Assembly (NCBI GenBank): GCA_021298835.1
Contig: JAJTHG010000021.1
Location: 1 to 48,229, forward strand
DNA from: Gemmatimonadota bacterium
GTDB taxonomy: Bacteria > Gemmatimonadota > Gemmatimonadetes > Gemmatimonadales > Gemmatimonadaceae
Direction of reading: 5' to 3'
DNA: 48,229 nucleotides
Shown one piece after another: positions 33,442 to 42,143 of the stretch (the stretch's first letter is position 1; each line of letters begins with the position of its first letter). Under the pieces are notes generated by a model. It saw only the letters and a list, made by a program, of their open reading frames with translations, was not told where the DNA came from and ran no database searches. Both the position numbers and the translations under genes were made by a program.

Positions 33442-34566
33442 GTGACGCACACCATGCCGCGGCCGCGCGCCGCGTTGATCTTCCTCAGTCTCGGCGCCTT
33501 CGCGCTCGCCGGCTGCAACCGCAACGGTGAGGCCGCCGAGGCGAACACGGCGGCCGTGACGGTCGGCCGCGAGGTCGTGGCGATCGTCGCCAACGACACG
33601 ATCGAGAGCGGACCGGGCATCCAGGGGACGCTCGCGCCCGAGCGCGAGGCGAAGCTGCGTGCGCAGGTGCCGGGTCCGGTGCTCGCCGTGCACGTGCTTC
33701 AGGGGGCGCGCGTGTCGGCGGGAACGGTCCTCGGCCAGCTCGACGACCGTGCCCTGCGCGATGCGTTCCTGGGCGCGAAGAGCGGCCTGACGACGGGCCA
33801 GATCGCTGCCGACAACGCGGCGCGCGACCTCGACCGCACGAAGCGGCTCGTCACCGAGGGGGCGCTGAGCGAGCAGGCGCTCGAGAACGCGACGCGGGCC
33901 CAGCTGCAGGCGCAGGCGCAGCTGGCCGACGCCCGGGCGCGCTTCCAGTCGGCACAGGACAACCTCGACCGTGCGCGCATCACGGCCCCCTTCACCGGCG
34001 TCGTCAGCGAGCGCAGCATCTCCGCCGGCGACGTGGTGACGATGGGCGCGGCGCTCTTCACGGTGGTGGACCCGAGCACGATGCGGCTCGAGGCCGCGGT
34101 GCCGGCCGAGCAGCTCGGCGACATCCGGATCGGCGCGCCGGCGTACTTCACGGTCTCGGGCTACGGCGACAAGGTGTTCACCGGGCGAGTGACCGCGGTG
34201 AACCCCACCGCCGACCCGGTGACGCGCCAGGTGCGCATCTACGTGACGATCCCGAACCGCGGGGCGCAGCCGCTCGTCGGCGGGCTCTTCGCGGAAGGCC
34301 GGGTGGCGAGCACGGCGCGGCCGGCGCTGGTCGTGCCCGAGACGGCGGTGGACCGCCGAGGGGTGTCGCCGTTCGTCCTGCGCCTGAAGGGCGGCCGGAC
34401 CGAGCAGGTAGCGGTGGAGCTTGGCCTGCACGACAAGGCGCGCGAGCGCTTCGAGGTCCGCCACGGCCTCGCCGCGGGCGACACGCTGCTGGTGGGCGCG
34501 GCGCGCGGGATCTCGGCCGGCACGCCGGTCGTCGTGAGCAGCCCGAGCGACAAGCCGTCCCGCTGA
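33442..34566 (+). CDS. RND membrane fusion protein (periplasmic adaptor)
   Basis: This is a 374-residue lipoprotein; GTG 33442 has GAGG 11 bases upstream, and ATG 33454 is an alternative. The lipobox is 'LGAFALAGC'. The lipoyl half-motif 'REAKLRAQVPGPVLAV' and 'GARVSAGTVLGQLDDRAL', an alpha-hairpin with 'LDRTKRLVTEGALSEQALEN' and its return helix, then 'ARITAPFTGVVSERSISAGD' and 'FTVVDPSTMRLEAAVPAE' are in the order of AcrA/MexA-type adaptors. A membrane-proximal domain ends the protein ('RTEQVAVELGLHDKARERFE'). It links the RND pump to the TolC-like channel. Confidence 0.95.
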   Translation: MTHTMPRPRAALIFLSLGAFALAGCNRNGEAAEANTAAVTVGREVVAIVANDTIESGPGIQGTLAPEREAKLRAQVPGPVLAVHVLQGARVSAGTVLGQLDDRALRDAFLGAKSGLTTGQIAADNAARDLDRTKRLVTEGALSEQALENATRAQLQAQAQLADARARFQSAQDNLDRARITAPFTGVVSERSISAGDVVTMGAALFTVVDPSTMRLEAAVPAEQLGDIRIGAPAYFTVSGYGDKVFTGRVTAVNPTADPVTRQVRIYVTIPNRGAQPLVGGLFAEGRVASTARPALVVPETAVDRRGVSPFVLRLKGGRTEQVAVELGLHDKARERFEVRHGLAAGDTLLVGAARGISAGTPVVVSSPSDKPSR

Positions 34567-34597
34567 CCCGCGTCCCGCCCCTCCACCGGCTCCTCCC

Positions 34598-37500
34598 GTG
34601 TTCATCTCCGACTTCTCCATCAAGCGACCGCTGATCACCGTCGTGTCGATGATCGCCCTCGTGGCGTTCGGCATCGCGGCGCTGGCCAACCTGCAGACCG
34701 ACGAATTCCCGGTGGTCGCGCCGCCGATCATCGCGACGACGATCGTCTATCCCGGCGCCTCTCCCGACCAGGTGGAGCGCGAGATCCTCGAGCCGCTCGA
34801 GGAGGCGATTCAGGGGATCGAGGGGGTCGAGCGGGTGACGGGCGAGGCGCGGGACGGCTTCGCGACGATCATCACGCAGTTCGTCTTCGAGAAGGACCTG
34901 GGCACGGCGCAGCAGGACATCCGCGACGCGATCTCGCTGAAGCGAGCCGACCTGCCGCCGGAGATGAAGGAGCCGGTGCTCAAGCGCTTCTCCGATACCG
35001 ACCGGCCGGTGATGTCGCTGACGCTGGCGTCGGAGGCGCTCGACCAGGCGGCGCTCACGCGGCTGGCCGACCCCGGCATCACGCGCGAGCTGCGCGCCCT
35101 CGGCGGCGTGGCCGACGTCACGGTGAACGGCGCGGTCAAGCGCGAGCTCACCGTCGAACTCAAGCCGCAGGCGCTGCTCGCGAACGGGATCGGCACCGCG
35201 CAGGTGGTGGCGGCGCTGCAGCAGCAGAACCTCGCCGCGCCGGCCGGCCGCATCAACGGCGTGCTCGACGAGCGGCAGATCCGCCTGCAGGGCCGGCTCG
35301 ACGAGCCGGGCGACTTCATGCAGCTGGTGGTCGCCACCCGCAACGGCGTGCCGATCCGCCTCGGGCAGCTGGCGGAGGTGAAGGACGGCGTCGAGGAGGC
35401 GCGGACGATCGCGCTCTACAACGGCAAGCCGGCGGTGGGGATCGACGTCAAGAAGGCGACGGAGGCGTCCACGACCGCGGTGAGCGACCGGCTTCGCGCC
35501 AAGGTCGAGGAGATCCGCCGGACGCTGCCGGCCGGCGTGAAGCTCGATATCGTCAAGGACGCCGGCAACCGCGTGAACGCGAGCGTCTCGAACGTGCAGT
35601 GGACGCTGATCGAGGGCGCCGTGCTGACGGTGCTGGTGGTGTTCCTGTTCCTCAACTCGTGGCGGTCCACCGTCATCACCGGGCTCGCGCTGCCGGTCTC
35701 GGTGCTGGCCAGCTTCATCGCGGTGTGGTGGTTCGGCTTCACGCTCAACACGATGTCGCTGCTCGGCCTGTCGCTGGCGATCGGCATCCTGATCGACGAC
35801 GCGATCGTGGTGCGCGAGAACATCGTGCGGCACGTCGAGATGGGGAAGGACCACTACACGGCCGCCAAGGAGGGGACCGACGAGATCGGCCTCGCGGTGG
35901 CGGCGACGACGTCGTCAATCATCGCGGTGTTCGTGCCGATCGCGTTCCTCTACGGCATCGCCGGGCAGTGGTTCAAGCCGTTCGCCCTGACGATCGCCTG
36001 CTCGGTGGCGGTGTCGCTGTTCGTCTCGTTCTCGCTCGACCCGATGCTCTCGGCCTACTGGCCCGACCCGCACCTCGCGGAGCACGAGAAGGGTTGGATC
36101 ACCCGCACGCTCGACCGCTTCAACGCCTGGTTCAACGCGCAGGCCCAGCGCTACAAGCGGGTGGTGGGCTGGGCGCTCGACCACCGCGTCGCGATGGTCG
36201 CGCTGGCGTTCGGCTCGTTCGTGCTCGCGCTGGCGCTGCCGGCATTCGGGCTGGTGGGCGGCGGCTTCGTCCCCGAGGACGACCGCTCGGAGATGAACGT
36301 CGTCGTCGAGACGCCGCCGGGCTCGAACCTCGACTACACCCGCCTGAAGGCCGAGGAGGCCGCGCGGCTCGCGCGCGCCCGGCCCGAGGTGCGCTACACC
36401 TACACGACCATCGGCGGCGCCTCGGGCGACGTGACGACCGCCGGCATCTACGTGAAGCTCGTGCCCAAGGGCGAGCGGACGCTCTCCGTCAAGCTGCTCG
36501 CCAACCGCCTCCGCGACGAGGTCAAGGCGATCGGTGGCGCCGACGTCTCGGTGTTCGCCTCCGACTTCGGCGGCGGGCGCAAGCAGATCCAGCTCGAACT
36601 GCGCGGCTCCGACGCCGCCGAGCTGAGCGCCTTCGCCGAGCTGGTCAAGGCGGAGGTGAAGCAGGTGCCGGGCGCGGTGGACGTGGGGCTCTCCACGAAG
36701 GGCCAGAAGCCCGAGCTCACCGTCGCGCTCAACCGCGGCCTCGCCGGCTCGCTCGGCGTCACCGTGGGCGCGATCGCCAACACCCTCTTCCCGGCCTTCG
36801 CCGGCGTCAAGGCGGGCACGTGGGTGGACCCCTCGGGCGAGGTGCGCGAGGTCCGCGTGCGGCTCGCCCCCGAGGCCCGTACGCGGACGACCGACCTCGA
36901 GCAGCTGCCGCTGCTCATCGGGCCCCCGGGCGCGCCGCCGACGACGATCCCCCTCGGGCAGATCGCCCGCGTCGAGCCCTCGCTCGGGCCGGCGATCATC
37001 AGCCACCTCGACCGCAACAAGGTCGTGGTCGTGCAGGCCAACGCCACGCGCCCGCTCACCGAGGTGAGCGGCGCCATCCAGGCGCGCCTCGCCACGCTGC
37101 AGAAACCCGCCAGCGTCGTCGTCTCGCAGGGCGGCGAGGTCAAGGACCAGCGCGAGATCTTCACCAAGATCCTCACCGCGCTCGCGGTGGCCGTCCTGCT
37201 GATGTACCTGATCCTCGTGATGCAGTTCGGGTCGTTCCTCGACCCGGTCGCGATCCTCATCTCGCTGCCGCTGTCGCTGATCGGCGTGATGATCGCCCTC
37301 GCGATCACCGGACAGACGCTCAACATCATGTCCATGATCGGCGTGATCCTCCTCTCCGGGATCGTGGCCAAGAACGCGATCCTGCTGATCGACTTCGCCA
37401 AGTGGGCGCGCGAGCAGCAGGGGATGCCGCTCCGCGAGGCGCTCATCGAGGCCGGCGCGATCCGGTTGCGGCCGATCCTCATGACGACCTTCGCGCTCAT

Positions 37501-37741
37501 CGCCGGCATGATCCCGGTGGCGCTCGGGCGCGGCGAGGGGGCGCAGTTCCGCGCGCCGCTCGGCATCGCGGTGATCGGCGGGACGATCACCTCGACGGTC
37601 CTCACGCTCGTCGTGATCCCGACCTTCTACGAGATCTTCGACGAGTGGCGCACGCGGCTCGCCCGACTGGTGGGGCTGACGGTCACCCAGCAGACGGCCG
37701 AACACCGCGTGCCGGCCGCGGCGGTGGTGGCCGGCGACTGA
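34598..37741 (+). CDS. RND multidrug efflux pump (HAE1/AcrB-type)
   Basis: The GTG start at 34598 gives 1047 residues, the usual size. Features: 'FISDFSIKRPLITVVSMIAL' as first membrane helix, 'YPGASPDQVEREILEPLEEA', 'GIEGVERVTGEARDGFATI', the proton-relay pair in 'LIDDAIVVRENIVRH' of helix 4, 'VPIAFLYGIAGQWFKPF', the periplasmic porter repeats, and 'LMQFGSFLDPVAILISLPL'-like helices followed by 'GIVAKNAILLIDFAKWAREQ' near the C-terminus. Domains are complete, so the pump should be active. Substrates cannot be read from sequence; the TetR gene upstream suggests inducible drug or toxic-metabolite export. Convergent with the decarboxylase fusion gene, 12 bases apart. Confidence 0.97.
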   Translation: MFISDFSIKRPLITVVSMIALVAFGIAALANLQTDEFPVVAPPIIATTIVYPGASPDQVEREILEPLEEAIQGIEGVERVTGEARDGFATIITQFVFEKDLGTAQQDIRDAISLKRADLPPEMKEPVLKRFSDTDRPVMSLTLASEALDQAALTRLADPGITRELRALGGVADVTVNGAVKRELTVELKPQALLANGIGTAQVVAALQQQNLAAPAGRINGVLDERQIRLQGRLDEPGDFMQLVVATRNGVPIRLGQLAEVKDGVEEARTIALYNGKPAVGIDVKKATEASTTAVSDRLRAKVEEIRRTLPAGVKLDIVKDAGNRVNASVSNVQWTLIEGAVLTVLVVFLFLNSWRSTVITGLALPVSVLASFIAVWWFGFTLNTMSLLGLSLAIGILIDDAIVVRENIVRHVEMGKDHYTAAKEGTDEIGLAVAATTSSIIAVFVPIAFLYGIAGQWFKPFALTIACSVAVSLFVSFSLDPMLSAYWPDPHLAEHEKGWITRTLDRFNAWFNAQAQRYKRVVGWALDHRVAMVALAFGSFVLALALPAFGLVGGGFVPEDDRSEMNVVVETPPGSNLDYTRLKAEEAARLARARPEVRYTYTTIGGASGDVTTAGIYVKLVPKGERTLSVKLLANRLRDEVKAIGGADVSVFASDFGGGRKQIQLELRGSDAAELSAFAELVKAEVKQVPGAVDVGLSTKGQKPELTVALNRGLAGSLGVTVGAIANTLFPAFAGVKAGTWVDPSGEVREVRVRLAPEARTRTTDLEQLPLLIGPPGAPPTTIPLGQIARVEPSLGPAIISHLDRNKVVVVQANATRPLTEVSGAIQARLATLQKPASVVVSQGGEVKDQREIFTKILTALAVAVLLMYLILVMQFGSFLDPVAILISLPLSLIGVMIALAITGQTLNIMSMIGVILLSGIVAKNAILLIDFAKWAREQQGMPLREALIEAGAIRLRPILMTTFALIAGMIPVALGRGEGAQFRAPLGIAVIGGTITSTVLTLVVIPTFYEIFDEWRTRLARLVGLTVTQQTAEHRVPAAAVVAGD

Positions 37742-37753
37742 GTCGCCGGCTCC

Positions 37754-40141
37754 TCACCCCTCCCGCGCCGTGCGCCGCAGCACCTGCCAGGCCCGCTCCA
37801 CGTGCGCGCGCTGCGTGCCGATGTTTCCGACCGCCAGCCGCAGCACCGTCCGCCCGTCGAGCACCGTCGTCCCCAGGAACACCGCCCCGGTCGCCGACGC
37901 CCGCTCGGCGAGGCGCGCGTTGGCGGCGTCCGCCGCGGCGTCGGGCATCCCCGCCGGCTGGTAGCGCACCACCGCGAGCGACAGCGGGACCGGGGCCATC
38001 ACGCGCCAGTCCGGGTCGGCGCGCACGAGGTCGGCGAAGTGCCGGGCGAGGGCCACATGGTGGCGGATGCGCGCCGCGAGCCCGTCGGCCCCGTAGGCGC
38101 GCAGCGTCATCCAGAGCTTGAGCGCGCGGAAGCGGCGGCCGAGCTGGAAGCCGTAGTCCATCAGGTTCACCGCGTCGCCGTCGTCGGTCCGGAGGTACGC
38201 CGGCACCAGCGAGAACGCGGCGCGGAGCACCTCGGGCCGGCGCACGTAGAACGCCGAGCAGTCCATCGGGACGAAGAGCCACTTGTGCGGGTTGACCACG
38301 AACGAGTCGGCCAGGTCCACGCCGTCGAGCAGACCACGCCACTCGGGGACCACCGCGGCCGCCGCGCCGTACGCGCCGTCCACGTGCAGCCACGCTCCGG
38401 CGGCGCGGGCGATCTCGGCGATCTCGGGCACCGGGTCGATCGCCGTCGTCGCGGTCGTGCCGACCGTCGCCACCACCGCGAGCGGCCGGCGGCCGGCCCG
38501 GCGGTCGGCCGCGATCGCGGCCTCGAGCGCGTCGGGTCGCATGCGGTACTGTCCGTCCACCGGCACCTTCACCAGGTGGTCGTGGCCGAGGCCGAGGGTG
38601 ATCACCGCCTTGTCGATGCTCGTGTGCGCGTGCGCCGAGGCATAGACGCGCAGCGGCGGCAGGTCGGTGCGCCCCGCCATGCCGCGGGCGCGGATCGCGA
38701 GGTCGGGCTGCGCCTCGCGCGCCGCGGCGAGCGCGTGGACCGCCGCGGTGCTCGCGGTGTCGAGGATCTCGCCGAACCACCCGTGGCCCAGCCCAAGCAG
38801 TTGGCGCAGCCAGTCGAGCGAGAGCTGCTCGAGTTCCACCGCCGCCGGCGCGGCGCGCCAGAGCATGCCGTTCACATTGAGCGCCGCCGCGAGGAACTCG
38901 CCGAGCACCCCGGGCATCGCACCGGAATTGGCGAACCAGTTGAAGAACGCCGGGTGGTTCCAGTGCGTGAGGCCGGGCACGATGATGCGCTCGACGTCGT
39001 CGAGGATCGAGTCGAGCGATTCCGCGGCCCCGGGCGGGGCGGCCGGCAGCGCGCGCCGCACGTCGCCCGGCTGCACGGCGGACTTCACGGGCCACTGCCC
39101 GGGCGACTCCAGGTACCGGGTGACGAACGCCGAGACGCGCGTGAGCGCGGCGGCGAACGCGGCGCTCGGCAGGTCGCCGGGCGCGTCGCCCGCCAAGGGG
39201 CCGAGCGGTGTCGGGTCGTCGTCGGGCGCCGCGGCGGCGGCGCCTTCGCGCTCCGGCGCGGCGCGCCGCGCGGTGGTCGCTCGCGCGGGGGTCGCTCGCG
39301 CGGGGGTCACTCGCGCGGGGGTCGCTCGCGCGGGGGCGCTGCGCGTCGCCGGGGGGATCCAGATGCGCCCCTCGATCCGCGCATCGCCCTCGGCGGCCGC
39401 GATCGCCCGCAGCGCCGCCGCGTGCCGGTCCATCGCGAGCGCGGCGATGGCGGCGTCGAAGGCGTCCTCGCTGGCGGCGGCCCGCTCGAGCAGCCCGGGA
39501 TCGAGGCCCGCGACGCGGGTCGCGAGGTACGCCCGGCGGTGGTCGGCGTTCGACTTGACCACCGCACCGGTGAGCGCGCGCGGCCAGATCTCGAGCACCG
39601 CAGGGGCGTCCGGCGTGACGGGGTCGAAGGGCCAGACGGCGAAGCCGGCCGCGCGCAGCGCGCGCAGCATGGGCATGCCGCGCACCGTCGCGGTGCCCAC
39701 CGCCCCCGCGCCGCCGATCTGGAACGACGACTTGGGCCGGATGCCCTGCACCGGTGGCATGTCGAGGTCGGTCCCGCGCCAGTGGCGCTCGGCGTCGGCC
39801 GGGCCGGGCCGCTTCTCGCGGCGCCCCCAGAAGGGGGGCTCCTCCGACCGCAGCCACGCCTCGCCCCGCTCCGCGGCGTACCGCCACACCGCCGGGCCGT
39901 CGTCGGCCCCGAGCGTGCGGGCGAACCACGCGGGGAAGCCGAAGGCGAAGTCGAGGCCGACGCGCAGGCCCGGGGTGCGTCGCGCCTCCGCCACGAGCCA
40001 CGCCGTCACGTCGTCGCGCGTGCGACCGCCCTCGAGGCGCACGAGGCGGCCGCGCGCGGCCTCGGCGATCCAGATGCGCCGGCGCTGCTCGGCGGGCTCG
40101 CGCGCGCCGCTCCAGTCAATAGCGAGGCAGCGCAGCGTCAC
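37754..40141 (-). CDS. DUF429 - PLP-dependent aromatic amino acid decarboxylase fusion
   Basis: One unbroken frame of 795 residues from GTG 40141. Residues ~1-262 form a DUF429-like domain ('LRCLAIDWSGAR', 'RVGLDFAFGFPAWFA', 'VQGIRPKSSFQIGGAGAVGT', 'VLEIWPRALTG'), ending with the usual 'EGRIWIPP'. A linker of ~45 residues contains a 5-residue repeat (A-T-P-A-R) from a 15-bp tandem repeat. Residues ~310-795 are a group II decarboxylase: 'HPAFFNWFANSGAMPGVLGE', 'TVGTTATTAIDPV', 'WLHVDGAYGAAA' and PLP lysine K620 in 'NPHKWLFVPMDCSAFYVR'. The DUF429 and decarboxylase parts are normally separate proteins as far as I know. GTG codons in the linker could allow separate translation of the second half. 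The start overlaps the EamA stop (GTGA). Confidence 0.85.
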   Translation of the reverse strand: MTLRCLAIDWSGAREPAEQRRRIWIAEAARGRLVRLEGGRTRDDVTAWLVAEARRTPGLRVGLDFAFGFPAWFARTLGADDGPAVWRYAAERGEAWLRSEEPPFWGRREKRPGPADAERHWRGTDLDMPPVQGIRPKSSFQIGGAGAVGTATVRGMPMLRALRAAGFAVWPFDPVTPDAPAVLEIWPRALTGAVVKSNADHRRAYLATRVAGLDPGLLERAAASEDAFDAAIAALAMDRHAAALRAIAAAEGDARIEGRIWIPPATRSAPARATPARVTPARATPARATTARRAAPEREGAAAAAPDDDPTPLGPLAGDAPGDLPSAAFAAALTRVSAFVTRYLESPGQWPVKSAVQPGDVRRALPAAPPGAAESLDSILDDVERIIVPGLTHWNHPAFFNWFANSGAMPGVLGEFLAAALNVNGMLWRAAPAAVELEQLSLDWLRQLLGLGHGWFGEILDTASTAAVHALAAAREAQPDLAIRARGMAGRTDLPPLRVYASAHAHTSIDKAVITLGLGHDHLVKVPVDGQYRMRPDALEAAIAADRRAGRRPLAVVATVGTTATTAIDPVPEIAEIARAAGAWLHVDGAYGAAAAVVPEWRGLLDGVDLADSFVVNPHKWLFVPMDCSAFYVRRPEVLRAAFSLVPAYLRTDDGDAVNLMDYGFQLGRRFRALKLWMTLRAYGADGLAARIRHHVALARHFADLVRADPDWRVMAPVPLSLAVVRYQPAGMPDAAADAANARLAERASATGAVFLGTTVLDGRTVLRLAVGNIGTQRAHVERAWQVLRRTAREG
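39276..39335 (-). repeat. 15-bp tandem repeat in the fusion linker
   Basis: Four head-to-tail copies of GTCGCTCGCGCGGGG as read on the plus strand; the third has one A for G. In the gene they encode a repeated Ala-Thr-Pro-Ala-Arg (one copy with Val). They sit exactly between the two domains of the fusion protein. Confidence 0.9.
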
Positions 40142-41097
40142 GCGACCTCGCCGATGGGAGTCTCGTCGGTCTCCGCGGCCGCCGGCACGGGGGCGGGACG
40201 CCGGGCCAGCGTGACCGCCGCCACGCCGCCGATGATCACCGCGCTGGCGGCGATGGTGCGCGAGGAGAGCGGTTCGTCGAGCAGCCACCAGCCGAGGAAC
40301 AGGGCGACGGCGGGGTTCACGTACGCGTAGGTCGCGGCCTTGGCCGGCGTGACGACCCGGAGCAGCCACACGTAGGCGGAGAAGCCGACGAGCGAGCCGA
40401 AGGTCACGAGGTAGCCCCAGGCGAGCCACGAGCGGAGCGTGACGGCCGACAGGTCGAGCGCCCCCCATTCGCCACGCACGATCGCCACGGCGGAGAGCGC
40501 CGCCCCCGCCACCCACATCTGCAGGGCGGTGCGCATCGCGGGGGTGGTGCGGCCGCGCGCGTACCGGGTGAGCAGCGAGCCGCCGCCCCAGCTCATCGAG
40601 CCGGCCACGACGAGCAGCTCGGCGCCGAAGACCGTCGCGTCGTGCGTGCCGCCCCATGCGTCGGGGCCGATGAGCCAGGCCACCCCGAGGAAGCCCACGA
40701 CGAGGCCCGCGAGCTCGAGCCGCGCGGGCCGCACCCCCTGCGGTCGCGCCCAGTCGAAGAGCGTCATCCACACCGGCGTCAGCGCGACCACGAGTGCGAT
40801 GCGTCCCGACGCCGTGTACTGCGAGGCCCACGTGACGGTGCCGTTGCCGACGGAGAGCATGAGCAGGCCGGTGAGGAGCCCGGTGCGCAGGTCCTGGCGG
40901 TCGGGGCGCGGCGCGCGCGCCCGGAGCGCCCAGGCGGTCATGAGCGCCGCGGAGGCGAAGAAGCGCGTGCCCGCCATGACGTAGGGCGGCATGCTCTCGA
41001 GCGCGACGCGGATGCCGAGGTACGTGGACCCCCAGACGACGTACACCGCGAGGAAGGCGGCGACGATGCGGGCGGTCGCGGGGGCGGCGTCGCTCAC
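40138..41097 (-). CDS. EamA/DMT-family transporter
   Basis: The GTG start at 41097 overlaps the stop of the permease gene (GTGA); the product is 319 residues. Ten hydrophobic segments are visible in two EamA repeats: 'IVAAFLAVYVVWGSTYLGIR', 'YVMAGTRFFASAALMTAW', 'GLLTGLLMLSVGNGTVTWAS', 'SGRIALVVALTPVWMTLFDW', 'ELAGLVVGFLGVAWLIG', then 'LAWGYLVTFGSLVGFSAYVW', 'YAYVNPAVALFLGWWLLDEP' and 'TIAASAVIIGGVAAVTLA'. The 'GSTYLGIR' and 'YVNPAVA' marks fit RhaT/YdcZ-like drug/metabolite exporters. The product is likely an amino-acid or metabolite exporter. Its own stop overlaps the start of the decarboxylase fusion. Confidence 0.94.
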   Translation of the reverse strand: MSDAAPATARIVAAFLAVYVVWGSTYLGIRVALESMPPYVMAGTRFFASAALMTAWALRARAPRPDRQDLRTGLLTGLLMLSVGNGTVTWASQYTASGRIALVVALTPVWMTLFDWARPQGVRPARLELAGLVVGFLGVAWLIGPDAWGGTHDATVFGAELLVVAGSMSWGGGSLLTRYARGRTTPAMRTALQMWVAGAALSAVAIVRGEWGALDLSAVTLRSWLAWGYLVTFGSLVGFSAYVWLLRVVTPAKAATYAYVNPAVALFLGWWLLDEPLSSRTIAASAVIIGGVAAVTLARRPAPVPAAAETDETPIGEVA

Positions 41098-42143
41098 CGC
41101 CAGCGGAACAGCCGGAGCGCCAGCCCGAACGTCACCACCAGCCAGGCGAGGATGATCCCCAGGTGCGGCGCCAGCTCGACCAGCCCGCTCCCCTGCAGCA
41201 GGTTCCCGCGGAGCGCGTCCACGGTCGCCGTCAGCGGCAGCAGACTGATGAACGGTTGCAGCGCGTCGGGGAAGTTCTTCGACGAGAAGAAGACCCCGCT
41301 GAAGATCCATTGCGGCAGCATGACGAGGTTCGCGAGGCCGCTCGCTCCCTCGACCGTCGTCGCCCGCGACGCCACGAGCAGCCCGAGCCCGCTGAAGGCG
41401 AGCGCCCCGAGCAGCGTCACCAGCGCGAACACCCCGACGGATCCCCGCACGGGGACGTTGAAGGCCAGCGCGCCGAACCCCACGATCACGACCACCTCGG
41501 CCGCGAGGAACCCGAGTCGGGAGAGCAGGTAGCTCGCGAGGTACTCGGCGCGCGACATCGGCGTCGCCGCCAGCCGCTTGAGCAGCTTGCGGTTGCGCGC
41601 GGTCACCACCGAGAACGCGATCCCCCAGATGCCGCTCGACATGAGGTTCATGCCGAGCAGGCCGGGGATGAAGAAGTCGATGTAGCGGGAGCCGCGCTCG
41701 CGCACGGTGCGCTCGACGACCGGCACCGGGTCGGGGCGCCCCGCGGCGCGCTGGAGGGCGTCGTTCACCAGGAAGCGCGCCGCGCGGCCGTCGGGGCGCT
41801 CGGGGTCGAACTCGTAGCGGAGGGTGCCGCCGGCGTCGCGGTCGGCGACCAGCGCCACCTGCCCGGTGCGAAGCCGCATGAGGGCGGTGCTGTCGTCGAG
41901 CACGTCCACCACCAGCCCGCCGCCGCGCTCGAGCACCCGCTCCAGCGAGTCGGATGCCGCGTCGCGCACCAGCGCCACGCGCAGCTGCTCCGGCGGCCGG
42001 GACCGGAACGCGATCCCCAGCCCCGCCGCCAGCAGCAGCGGGAAGACGAACGACCAGAACATCGCCTCCGGCTCGCGCACGAACTCCTTGATGCGCACGA
42101 GCGTGAGCTGCACGATGCTCAGCGCGGGGAACGGCTTGGCCAC
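41094..42143 (-). CDS. ABC-2 type transporter permease
   Basis: This is a 349-residue protein; the GTG read from 42143 overlaps the ATPase stop (TAGTG). One N-terminal helix ('MFWSFVFPLLLAAGLGIAF') is followed by a ~150-residue extracytoplasmic domain ('QLRVALVRDAASDSLERVLE', 'QVALVADRDAGGTLRYEFD'). Five more helices follow: 'FFIPGLLGMNLMSSGIWGIA', 'FLAAEVVVIVGFGALAF', 'VFALVTLLGALAFSGLGLLV', 'LANLVMLPQWIFSGVFF' and 'HLGIILAWLVVTFGLAL'. This is the ABC-2/YhhJ-type export permease pattern. Together with the ATPase it forms an exporter, possibly of lipids, drugs or a polymer; the cargo is not evident. Confidence 0.94.
   Translation of the reverse strand: MAKPFPALSIVQLTLVRIKEFVREPEAMFWSFVFPLLLAAGLGIAFRSRPPEQLRVALVRDAASDSLERVLERGGGLVVDVLDDSTALMRLRTGQVALVADRDAGGTLRYEFDPERPDGRAARFLVNDALQRAAGRPDPVPVVERTVRERGSRYIDFFIPGLLGMNLMSSGIWGIAFSVVTARNRKLLKRLAATPMSRAEYLASYLLSRLGFLAAEVVVIVGFGALAFNVPVRGSVGVFALVTLLGALAFSGLGLLVASRATTVEGASGLANLVMLPQWIFSGVFFSSKNFPDALQPFISLLPLTATVDALRGNLLQGSGLVELAPHLGIILAWLVVTFGLALRLFRWR

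Noticed and set aside
35599..38121. 840-codon frame inside and beyond the RND gene
   Set aside because: Out-of-frame shadow of the pump; Arg-rich with no membrane helices.
39276..39335. CRISPR-like repeats
   Set aside because: Units are contiguous 15-mers without spacers and lie in a coding frame.
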